Shown here in pieces: positions 7,647 to 15,347 of a DNA stretch of 22,747 nucleotides (positions are counted from its first letter, which is position 1; each line of letters starts with the position of its first letter). The translations under genes were made by a program, and so were the position numbers. The stretch is from Pseudomonadota bacterium. Its GTDB lineage: Bacteria; Pseudomonadota; Alphaproteobacteria; Sphingomonadales; Sphingomonadaceae. A model generated the notes under the pieces. That model did no database searches. It was not told where the DNA came from and saw only the letters and a list, made by a program, of their open reading frames with translations. The stretch lies in assembly GCA_023413015.1 (NCBI GenBank), contig JAEZQR010000207.1, positions 1 through 22,747 of the forward strand, given 5' to 3'.

Positions 7647-10600
7647 CTATGCGTCCTTGAGCGCCTCGCCGACTGCGCCGAGCAGTTCGTCGATGCGGAA
7701 CGGCTTGCGCAGAATTCGCGCGCCTTTTCCCATCGCCCGTTCGATGGCGTCGGTATCGGCGTAGCCGCTGGTCAGCACGATCGGCAAACCCGGGCAGCGC
7801 TCGCGGGCGGCTCTCGCCACCTCGGCCCCGTTCATCCCCGGCATGGCAAAGTCGACCACCAGCACGTCGGGACGCTGCTGCTCGAGGGCGGCCAGCCCGG
7901 TCGGACCATCTGCGGCCTCGGCAACGCGATAGCCGAGCGCATCGAGCGAGTTGACCAGCACGCCACGGAGATCAGGGTCGTCATCAACCACGAGTACTGA
8001 CGCCTGTGGCGGGAGACGCCCTAAGGTCGCTCCATCATTGCCCGCGGCTTCTTGTGCCACGTTGTTGGTGCGCGGCAGCAGGACACGAACGGTCGTGCCG
8101 GCACCGAGCTTGCTCTCGAGGCGCACCGTGCCGCCGGACTGGCGTGCGCTGCCGTAGACCTGCGCCAGCCCGAGCCCGGTGCCTTTGCCGATCGGCTTGG
8201 TGGTGAAGAACGGGTCCATGGCGCGCCGGAGCGTTGCCGCGTCCATGCCGATGCCGGTGTCGGCAACCGTAAGCTCGACATAGTCGCCCGGGGTCAGCTC
8301 GGGGTCGGCTTCGATCCGGCGCGGGGCCGTGGCGATCCGCAGCTTGCCGCCATCAGGCATAGCGTCGCGTGCGTTGATGGCGAGGTTGAGGATCGTCATC
8401 TCGACCTGCGTGGCGTCGGCCATCACCGGCACCGGGCAAGGGTTGAGATCAAACTCAAGCTCGATCAGCGGCCCGAGTGTGCGCGCCAGCATGTTGCGCA
8501 CGCCTTCGATGACGTCGCAGACCAAGATCGGCTTCAGTTCGATCCGTTGCGAGCGCGAGAAGGCGAGCAATTGCGCCGTGAGCTTCGAGCCGCGTTCAGC
8601 CGCCTGCAGACCGGCCTCGGCGAAGCGCCGCACCCGCTCCGGGTCATCGGCCCGCCGGCGGATAAGGTCGAGCGAGCCGACCACCGCACCGAGCAGGTTG
8701 TTGAAGTCGTGCGCCAGCCCCGACACCAACTGACCGACCGCCTCCATCTTCTGGCTCTGGCGAAGAGCTTCCTCGGCTTCGCTCAGGCGGCGCTGGTCGC
8801 GCAGGCGCTCGGTGATGTCGTAGACGAACTGGTAGGCACCGATGAGCTTGCCGTCTTTGTCACGCAGCGAGTTGTACTTCATCTCGTAGAAGCGGCGGGC
8901 GCGGCCCGGATCCCCAAACTCGCCGATCTCGGTGAACTCCTCGCCGGCGAGCGCCCGGCTCCAGACCTGCTCAACGGCAGCTCGGTGCTCAGGATGGCCG
9001 GCGAGCAGGTCGAGCATGTTGTCGCCGACCTCGGGACGGACGCCGTAGATGCGCTCGAACTCGTTGGCCGACGCCCGGTTGATGCCGAGCAAGTTGAAGT
9101 CGAGGTCCGCGATCTGGACGAAGGCGTCCGTGGACTCGACGATGTCGGCGAGGAGCTTACGTTCGGCGAGGGCCTCCGCCACTCGGCGCTCGAGTGTCTC
9201 GTTGGCGCGCTGGGCTGCCTGGTAGAGCCGCGCATTATCGATGGCGACGGCTGCCTGCGCGGCAATGCCGGCCATCAGTCGCTCGTGCCGTTCGGTGAAG
9301 CGCCGCGGTTCCGGATGGCCGAAGAACAGCCCGCCGATCACCTCACCCGAGCGCGAAGTCACCGGCACGGCCAGATAGCTCCGGACCGGAAGGTGCCCCT
9401 TCGGCATGCCGTAGTGCGGCGCGCTCCTCCCGTAGCGGGGGTCGGCGAGGATGTCGTCCGAGCGGATGGCACCGTCGCCATCGAAGGTTGGCTTGAACAC
9501 AGCGGTGGCCCGCGGCATGCCGAAGTTCTCGAAGTCCGACCGCTCCGCCCCCGACAGCGTATAGAGCATGAAGGCTTCGCCGGCCTCGTTGAGCACATTG
9601 TAGAAGAAGGCGCCGAACCTGGCACCTGTCAGCTCGACGCCGGCATCGGTGACCAGCTGCACCACGCGCTCGAGATCGAGCTCGGCTGCCACCGCTGCGC
9701 CGGTGCGGTTGAGGATTTCGAGTGTTTGCCGCTCGTCCTCGAGGTCTGCCTCGATGGCCTTGCGAGCCGTAATGTCGATCGATGCGCCGACCAGTCCCAC
9801 CACGTCGCCGGCCTCATCCCGAAGCGGCACCTTGGTCGACAGCCAGATAGCGCGCGTGCCATCGGGCAGGCTCACCTCTTCTTCGATCTGCTGGGCGATG
9901 CCGCTCGACATGACGCGCTCGTCGGTCGCCATGACGGCTGCCGCTTGCGCCTTGTCGTCGAGGAACTCGGCGTCGGTCTTACCAAGATAGAGTTCGGGTG
10001 GCTTGCCGATGAGTTCGGTTGTGCCGCGGTTGGCGACCATCATGCGGCCCTGCCGGTCCTTGGCGTAGACGACCCCCGGCACCGCGTCGGCAAACATGCG
10101 CAACAACGCGGCTGCCTGGTCGCGCTCCGCCTCGACCGCTCGCCGCCCTTCTAGGTCGAGGAGGACGCCAGGGAATCGCAGCGGGATGCCGTCCGTAGTC
10201 GACTCGACCCGGCCGTTCGCTTCGATCCAGCGGTAATTCCCGTCAGCGCCGCGCACGCGGTACTGGTGTGCGTAATGCCCGCCGTGCGTGACCACCTTAT
10301 TGATGGCAGCGACGAGGCCGATCTGGTCATCGGGGTGGACGGTGGCAATCACCTGCTCGAGGCTCAACCCTTCATGCCCGCGCGCCGGGTCGATACCGAA
10401 GGCGTGCGCGAACGCCTCGTCGACCGTGACACGGTCGGTAGGGATGTCCCACACCCAAGTGCCAATGATGGCGCCGGCCGCTAGCGCGAGTTGCACGCGC
10501 TCCGCATCAGTACGGGCGCGCGCCTCGCTCTCGCGTAGACGGCGCTCGCCCAGAACTTGCCCCGTGATCTCCTGACAGGCGCAGAAGAAGCCGGCCACCT

Positions 10601-11051
10601 CGCCGGTATCACCACGCACCGGCGTATAGGAGAAGGCGAAGTGGGTCTCCTCGCGAAAACCCTTGCGCTCCATCCACAGCTCAATGTCGTCCATGTGGAC
10701 GGCCTCGCCGCGGTACGCCTGCGCCACCATCGGCTCGAGGTCCGCGCGGATCTCGTGCCACACTTTCAGGAAGTCGCACCCCATGGCAGCCGGGTGCTTG
10801 GACGCCAGGATTTCGGCGTAAGCGTCGTTGTACAACAGGAGGCGCTCAGGCCCCCAGGCGATGAACATCGGCTGGTTCGAGCCGAGCATGACGTCGACGA
10901 GGGTGCGCAAGGCGACCGGCCAGGCATTCACCGGCCCCAACGGGGTAAGCGACCAATCGTGCGCCGCGATCAGTTCGGCTGTCCGGTTACTTCCCGAGAA
11001 GGAGGTCAAGGTCTGCTTATCGAGATGCCGCTCGGCGACTGTGCTCGACAT
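7647..11051 (-). CDS. Multi-PAS/GAF hybrid sensor histidine kinase/response regulator
   Basis: This is a 1134-residue soluble kinase with an unusually long sensory half. Domains: PAS 1 (~22-165; AHDWSLTPLGPVNAWP and FSYTPVRGDTGEVAGFFC are typical of a widespread alphaproteobacterial type), PAS 2 (~185-305, PAS_3 fold with GNYRWIEANGRV), PAS 3 (~315-430), GAF (~445-610), PAS 4 (~635-750), HisKA with H781 in SGLAHDFNNLLGAVV, HATPase_c (NLAINARDAMPDGG; ADTGIGMD; GKGTGLGLAQVYG) and a receiver with D1067 in VVDFAMPGMNG and K in RKPFR. There is no membrane segment, so it senses cytoplasmic cues. I prefer ATG at 11051, 12 nt after GAGAGGG; a TTG at 11072 would add seven residues. It converges on the + strand HWE kinase. 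A 700-codon frame on the opposite strand (8052-10154) is a codon-bias shadow. Confidence 0.93.
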   Translation of the reverse strand: MSSTVAERHLDKQTLTSFSGSNRTAELIAAHDWSLTPLGPVNAWPVALRTLVDVMLGSNQPMFIAWGPERLLLYNDAYAEILASKHPAAMGCDFLKVWHEIRADLEPMVAQAYRGEAVHMDDIELWMERKGFREETHFAFSYTPVRGDTGEVAGFFCACQEITGQVLGERRLRESEARARTDAERVQLALAAGAIIGTWVWDIPTDRVTVDEAFAHAFGIDPARGHEGLSLEQVIATVHPDDQIGLVAAINKVVTHGGHYAHQYRVRGADGNYRWIEANGRVESTTDGIPLRFPGVLLDLEGRRAVEAERDQAAALLRMFADAVPGVVYAKDRQGRMMVANRGTTELIGKPPELYLGKTDAEFLDDKAQAAAVMATDERVMSSGIAQQIEEEVSLPDGTRAIWLSTKVPLRDEAGDVVGLVGASIDITARKAIEADLEDERQTLEILNRTGAAVAAELDLERVVQLVTDAGVELTGARFGAFFYNVLNEAGEAFMLYTLSGAERSDFENFGMPRATAVFKPTFDGDGAIRSDDILADPRYGRSAPHYGMPKGHLPVRSYLAVPVTSRSGEVIGGLFFGHPEPRRFTERHERLMAGIAAQAAVAIDNARLYQAAQRANETLERRVAEALAERKLLADIVESTDAFVQIADLDFNLLGINRASANEFERIYGVRPEVGDNMLDLLAGHPEHRAAVEQVWSRALAGEEFTEIGEFGDPGRARRFYEMKYNSLRDKDGKLIGAYQFVYDITERLRDQRRLSEAEEALRQSQKMEAVGQLVSGLAHDFNNLLGAVVGSLDLIRRRADDPERVRRFAEAGLQAAERGSKLTAQLLAFSRSQRIELKPILVCDVIEGVRNMLARTLGPLIELEFDLNPCPVPVMADATQVEMTILNLAINARDAMPDGGKLRIATAPRRIEADPELTPGDYVELTVADTGIGMDAATLRRAMDPFFTTKPIGKGTGLGLAQVYGSARQSGGTVRLESKLGAGTTVRVLLPRTNNVAQEAAGNDGATLGRLPPQASVLVVDDDPDLRGVLVNSLDALGYRVAEAADGPTGLAALEQQRPDVLVVDFAMPGMNGAEVARAARERCPGLPIVLTSGYADTDAIERAMGKGARILRKPFRIDELLGAVGEALKDA

Positions 11052-11357
11052 TTCGTTAATGCGCCCTCTCAAGCCCCCGCCCGATCCTGCGTCCCGCTAC
11101 GCGGGTTAGCCCAAACCAACATAAGTTAGAAGTGGTAGTTCTGCTTCTTATGCTCGAGGTTCCAGTCGTGGAGGATCATCTCATGGTGATGATGCCCGCC
11201 TGTGGAAACTCATCCCTAAAGAAGCCGATCGGCCGCGCTTCGACGCGATCTGCCAGTCCGGCTTGCGTGATCCGGCGCTCAGCGATCGGCTGCACAGCGG
11301 AGGAAGCAGCCCTCCGGTCTGGCAGGGCAAGGGACGGCCATTTCGGCGCCCTACCCT
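11052..11357. other. Spacer between two - strand signalling genes, possible gene remnant
   Basis: This carries the upstream region of the multi-PAS kinase. On the + strand, 11182-11300 reads without stops as HGDDARLWKLIPKEADRPRF followed by DAICQSGLRDPALSDRL, which looks like protein rather than random translation, but it lacks a start and runs into the end of the GGDEF-EAL gene. It may be a decayed gene fragment. I see no clear terminator for the GGDEF-EAL gene and no clear promoter. Confidence 0.25.
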
Positions 11358-13691
11358 CTATGCCGCCGCTTCGTGTACCAGGAACGTTGCTGGGAACAGG
11401 CCAGGCAGGTCTTCCGGTGGTACGGGCTTGCTAAACAAATAGCCTTGCACCTCGGTGCAGCCTTCGGCGCGGATTCGGTCCAGCTGCTCCTCACTTTCGA
11501 CTCCTTCGACCGAGGTCGCGATACCGAGGGTGGTGCATAGCGACATCACCGCGCGGATGATGGCCGCGCCCTCGGCGCCGCCGCTCGGCCCGCTGACGAA
11601 GCTCTTGTCGATCTTCACCTTGTCGAAGCGGAAGCTGCGCAGGTAGCTCAAGCTCGAATAGCCGGTGCCGAAATCGTCCATGGCGATCCGAACCCGCATC
11701 TCGCGCAGGCGCCCGAGCGCAGCGAGATTGGCGGCATCATCGTGCAGGAGCACGCCTTCGGTGATCTCCAGCTCAAGGCGCTCCGGGGGCAGGCCGGAGT
11801 CGGCCAGCGCCCTTGCGATCGTCTCGACCAAACCCTTCGACCGGAATTGCACCGGCGACAGATTGACGGCCACCCTTAATTGTTCCGGCCATTCGGCTGC
11901 CTCGGCACAGGCGTGGCGTAGCACCCACTCACCCAAGGGGACAATCAGCCCGGTTTCCTCGGCAAGGGGGATGAACATGTCCGGGGTGAGCAGGCCACGC
12001 CGTGGGTGCCGCCACCGGACCAGTGCCTCAAAGGTCGAGATCGAGCCGTTTACGATGTTGATCTGCGGTTGGTAGTAGAGTTCGAACTCGCTGTCGGCCA
12101 ACGCGCGGCGCAGCTCGCTTTCAAGGTCCCGCCGTTCGATCAGGCGCTGCGCCATGGCTGGATCGAACAGGCGTGCCGTCCGCCGCCCTTCCGCCTTCGC
12201 TTGATAGAGTGCGATATCGGCCCGCTTCAGCAGGGTGTCGGCGTCGCTGCCATGCTCGGTTGCGACCGCGATGCCGATGCTGGCGCCGATGTTCGCTTCG
12301 CGGCCCTGTACCCAGAAGCTTCGGCTCAATGCCTCAATGACGGCCTCGGCCTTGGCGAGCCCGCCAGTATTCCTGTCGACATGTACGATCAGGGCGAACT
12401 CGTCGCCGCCCAGCCTCGCGAGAAAGTCCTCTGGCGCGAGCATGTGCTGTAAACGCTGGCTCACCTGCACAAGCAGCGCATCGCCGGCCGGATGACCCTG
12501 AGTGTCGTTGACGGTTTTGAAGTCGTCGAGATCAAGGCACATCACCGCTAACCGTTCACCAGCCTTCAGACCCGCGAGGTCGGCTTCCAACCGTTCACGA
12601 AGGTAGAGTCGGTTCGGAAGGTCGGTGAGCACATCGTGCCGGGCAAGGTGGCTGACCTGCTCGGCCGCCCGCTTCTGCTCGGTAATGTCGTCAATCGTGC
12701 CGACGTAGCCGCCGCCTGCCATCGGCCGGTGATGGATCGCCAAGGTGCGACCATCACCAAGCGTCTGGTGTAGCAATGCTTCTTCATTGCGCGAGGCTTG
12801 CGTCAGCCACATTTCATGAAGTTGTCTCGGTGTCCATCCGGGATGGTTGCCCCGGGAAACCGAATGCTCAACGAGTTGCTGGAGCGTCGTACCCGGCTTC
12901 ACGACCTCGGCTGACAGGCCGTAGAGCTCAATGAATCGCTGGTTGCAGACGGTCAGCGTGAGCTCTGCATCGAACATGCACAGGCCCTGAGCCATGTTCG
13001 ACAGCGCTGTATCGAAGCGTGCGTTCCGCTCCCGCAGCTGATTTGCCATGGCGCCATAGCCGGAGGCGAGCTTCAGCGCCCGCACCGCCGTTTCATAGAG
13101 CGAGTAGGTCATCTCGCTGATCATCAGGACAAATGGGCCGCCGACGACGGCCAGCGCCCAGTAGTAGGGGTTGTCCTGCATGAACACCCCGGCAATCAGC
13201 GGTATGAACAGCGCCAGCAACTGCCCGATGACGATGTTCGGCCGAACCGCGGCCACGGCCACCACGCCAGCCGTTCCCACGGCGCCAAGTGCGACGACGA
13301 GATGAACGACCGGATCGTCCGTGCTTGCTATGCCGCGGGCAGCCATGGTGCCGACGGTTGCAGCGTAGGCGAGTGAGGCGATGGCCCAGTATCGCTCCCA
13401 CCGCCGTGCCTGCTCGAAGTTGCTGAACTTGCGTACCTTGCTGCGGAAGCGGGCGATCAGGCCGGCGCGCACCAGTCCCATCGAAACGGCGATCGCCGAA
13501 AGCACAGCGAGCACCTGATCGGACGTGCGCAGTGTTGAGAGTGCGCCAATTGCACCAATGCATAGAGCGGCTGCGACAAACACCGAGAGTGTCGGCGAGA
13601 ATAAAGCTGCGACGAGCTGTTGATAAATATGCGGCTTGACCGCACTCGCTCGTCCCCGCCGATAGAACCTCGTCAGCTTTCTGCCGATCAT
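11358..13691 (-). CDS. Membrane PAS-GGDEF-EAL cyclic di-GMP turnover protein
   Basis: This 777-residue protein makes and/or breaks cyclic di-GMP. The N-terminus has about six hydrophobic helices (residues ~27-50, 58-78, 101-120, 126-150, 154-170, 175-195), then a PAS domain (~215-345; ALSNMAQGLCMFDAELTLTV), GGDEF (~350-510) with the intact signature GGDEF at 428-432, and EAL (~530-770) with EAL at 555-557. The EAL motifs for metal binding and catalysis are present: NLSPVQF, LEITEGVL, MDDFGTGYSS, KIDKSFV, EGVES and QGYLFS. The product-inhibition I-site is not: where R-x-x-D is expected, the sequence is A419-P-E-D422. Both activities are therefore possible, and the cyclase would escape usual feedback. 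The ATG at 13691 follows a weak GGGGCT. The neighbours are kinases, suggesting a shared sensory output. The domain calls are certain; the balance of activities is not known. Confidence 0.95.
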   Translation of the reverse strand: MIGRKLTRFYRRGRASAVKPHIYQQLVAALFSPTLSVFVAAALCIGAIGALSTLRTSDQVLAVLSAIAVSMGLVRAGLIARFRSKVRKFSNFEQARRWERYWAIASLAYAATVGTMAARGIASTDDPVVHLVVALGAVGTAGVVAVAAVRPNIVIGQLLALFIPLIAGVFMQDNPYYWALAVVGGPFVLMISEMTYSLYETAVRALKLASGYGAMANQLRERNARFDTALSNMAQGLCMFDAELTLTVCNQRFIELYGLSAEVVKPGTTLQQLVEHSVSRGNHPGWTPRQLHEMWLTQASRNEEALLHQTLGDGRTLAIHHRPMAGGGYVGTIDDITEQKRAAEQVSHLARHDVLTDLPNRLYLRERLEADLAGLKAGERLAVMCLDLDDFKTVNDTQGHPAGDALLVQVSQRLQHMLAPEDFLARLGGDEFALIVHVDRNTGGLAKAEAVIEALSRSFWVQGREANIGASIGIAVATEHGSDADTLLKRADIALYQAKAEGRRTARLFDPAMAQRLIERRDLESELRRALADSEFELYYQPQINIVNGSISTFEALVRWRHPRRGLLTPDMFIPLAEETGLIVPLGEWVLRHACAEAAEWPEQLRVAVNLSPVQFRSKGLVETIARALADSGLPPERLELEITEGVLLHDDAANLAALGRLREMRVRIAMDDFGTGYSSLSYLRSFRFDKVKIDKSFVSGPSGGAEGAAIIRAVMSLCTTLGIATSVEGVESEEQLDRIRAEGCTEVQGYLFSKPVPPEDLPGLFPATFLVHEAAA

Positions 13692-14174
13692 GCAGAGCCC
13701 CCAATCGGTTTGATCAGTAGCTTTGCCTTCGTTAAAAATTGGTGCGCTTATTCCTGAATAGAGTTCTGCTCACCGGCTGAGAGCATAGATGACGCTCCGG
13801 TCGACCCGATGATGCTGGGTGCGAGCAGCAGTTTCTGCCTGCACGAGCAAAACTGGCCTCACTCAAATTTAAGCAATCAAGCCTGAAACGATCGGCGTTC
13901 TAGAAACTTGGTATCGTCATGCTTGGACCTACGGCTGTCATTTGCTGCCGGTCTAGGTGTCTCATCCGGGCTGGCACTGACGCAACTACTTGTGAGTGCC
14001 GGGATGAGAGGCGAGCATCCCGGCTTTCCCAGCGCACCGCCCTGTGTACCGAGGCCCCGTTCCATCAACCCCGCCCCGCAACCATTGGGGGGCGCGTGGT
14101 CTTCAGCCATAAGCACGTTGAAGGAACGCTCTTATCTGGGTAGACGCCATTCTGGGGGGCGCAACTAGCGCCAG
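13692..14174. other. Divergent intergenic region, 483 bp, with structured segment
   Basis: This region separates the - strand GGDEF-EAL gene from the + strand FIST operon and should hold promoters for both. It is more A/T-rich near 13720-13760 and 13855-13880. Short frames exist on both strands at 13877-14168 but none looks like protein. Its main content is the set of hairpins at 13961-14094. GGAAC at 14123-14127 followed after 17 nt by CGCC is a poor match to an EcfG-type promoter. Confidence 0.4.
13961..14094 (+). ncRNA. Candidate structured RNA or leader with alternative hairpins
   Basis: Three stems lie in a row. Stem A: CTCATCC (13961-13967) with GGATGAG (14002-14008), enclosing GGCACT (13973-13978) with AGTGCC (13995-14000). 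Stem B: CCGGGATG (13999-14006) with CATCCCGG (14016-14023), a perfect 8-bp stem with a 9-nt loop, followed by CTTTCCC. Stem C: CGCCCC (14072-14077) with GGGGCG (14089-14094). A and B share 13999-14008 and cannot form together, as in attenuators and riboswitches. The region lies 80-215 bases before the FIST gene, so it could be its 5' leader or a separate small RNA. I do not recognise a known family, and the strand is assumed from the FIST gene. Confidence 0.35.
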
Positions 14175-15344
14175 GTGAATGCAGTGCAGACAGCCGTCGT
14201 ATCGACCAGGCTTCCCGACAGCGTGGCCGCAGGCCGCGATCTGTGTGAGCAGATTCATGCCAATCTCCCAGCGGAGCCCGAGGCGATTATCGTCTTTGCG
14301 GCTCCGACCTATGACCATGAGGCGCTCCTGGCCGCGCTGAAGACCGGCTGCGGCAGTGCCGTCATTGTGGGGGCGTCCTCCGCCGGCGAGTTTGCCAACC
14401 GTGACCTCGGGGAGGGCTTGGCGACCGCGCTTGCGCTGCGCGGCGAAGATGTGCGCTTCAGCGCAGGCGTCGGCCGTGGCTTGCGTGGAGATACCGCAGC
14501 CGCTGCCCGTGAGATCGCGACGGGTCTGCATGGGCTGTCCGATCACGGCTTCCCCTACCGCTCCGCGCTGGTGATGACCGATGCGCTTGCCGGCTACGCT
14601 GATGCGCTCGTCGATGAGCTGACGCTTGCGACAGCCGGCCAGTACCAGTTCTTCGGAGGCGGGGCTGGCGACAACGCCAACTTCCAGCGGACGACGGTGT
14701 TCTGCGACACCGAGGTGATGACGGACGCAGCCGTCGCTTTGGAGATTCTTTCGACCAAGCCGCTTGGCATCGGCGTGAGTCACGGATGGGAGCCCGCATC
14801 CGCACCGTACCGGGTGACCGAGGCGGACGGGCTGCGGCTGGTCAGCCTCAACGGCTTCCCCGCCGCCGATGCGTTCCACGCCCATGCAGAGGCGAACTCT
14901 CAGACGCTTGACCCCGAGGCGCCCATCCCCTTCTTCCTGCACAACATTCTCGGGATCGATACGGGGGCCGGCTACCGGCTTCGCGTCCCGCTGGCGATCC
15001 TCGAGGATGGATCGGTGCTGTGTGCCGCCGAAGTGCCGGTCGGAAGCACCGTGCGGATCATGCGAAGCTCGGCGGCGTCAGCCGTCGAGGCCGCTGAGCG
15101 GGCGACGGATGCGGCGCTGGCGGGTCTCCGTGACAGCAAGCCGGAGGCCGCCCTCCTCTTCGACTGTGTGGCGACCCGTCTGCGACTGGGTGACCAGTTC
15201 GCAGCCCAGGTTGCGGCAGTCGCGGATCGGCTGGGCGAGATCGGCTTGGTTGGTTGCAACACCCATGGACAGATCGCCCGGGCCGAAGGGCAATTTCACG
15301 GCTTCCATAACTGCACCGCCGTCGTTTGCGTGTTCCCCGCCTGA
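14175..15344 (+). CDS. FIST-domain sensory protein
   Basis: This 389-residue soluble protein consists of FIST_N (~30-220) followed by FIST_C (~225-375). FIST is a sensory domain found alone or fused to kinases, cyclases and chemoreceptors and is proposed to bind small ligands such as amino acids. Diagnostic features are VIVGASSAGEF, the glycine-rich FFGGGAGDN, and the C-terminal LLFDCVATRLRLG, with VGCNTHGQIA and FHNCTAVVCVF at the end. It has no signal peptide or membrane segment. The next gene, a hybrid kinase lacking a PAS, starts 3 bp after its stop, so the two are translationally coupled and FIST is likely its sensory partner. The start is GTG at 14175 or, perhaps better, GTG at 14184, which has AGGTG upstream. 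Confidence 0.9.
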   Translation: MNAVQTAVVSTRLPDSVAAGRDLCEQIHANLPAEPEAIIVFAAPTYDHEALLAALKTGCGSAVIVGASSAGEFANRDLGEGLATALALRGEDVRFSAGVGRGLRGDTAAAAREIATGLHGLSDHGFPYRSALVMTDALAGYADALVDELTLATAGQYQFFGGGAGDNANFQRTTVFCDTEVMTDAAVALEILSTKPLGIGVSHGWEPASAPYRVTEADGLRLVSLNGFPAADAFHAHAEANSQTLDPEAPIPFFLHNILGIDTGAGYRLRVPLAILEDGSVLCAAEVPVGSTVRIMRSSAASAVEAAERATDAALAGLRDSKPEAALLFDCVATRLRLGDQFAAQVAAVADRLGEIGLVGCNTHGQIARAEGQFHGFHNCTAVVCVFPA

Positions 15345-15347
15345 GCG

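Noticed and set aside
8052..10154. A 700-codon open frame on the + strand antisense to the multi-PAS kinase
   Set aside because: It lies wholly opposite a certain gene, has no recognisable domain, and is the usual high-GC antisense shadow of codon bias.
11132..11434. Receiver-like start (VVEDHLMV) in a + strand frame
   Set aside because: Only the first few residues resemble a response regulator. No phospho-acceptor motif follows, and the frame enters the opposite-strand GGDEF-EAL gene.
14123..14148. EcfG-type promoter before the FIST gene (GGAAC-N17-CGCC)
   Set aside because: Two of four bases in the -10 element differ from CGTT, so the match is no better than chance.
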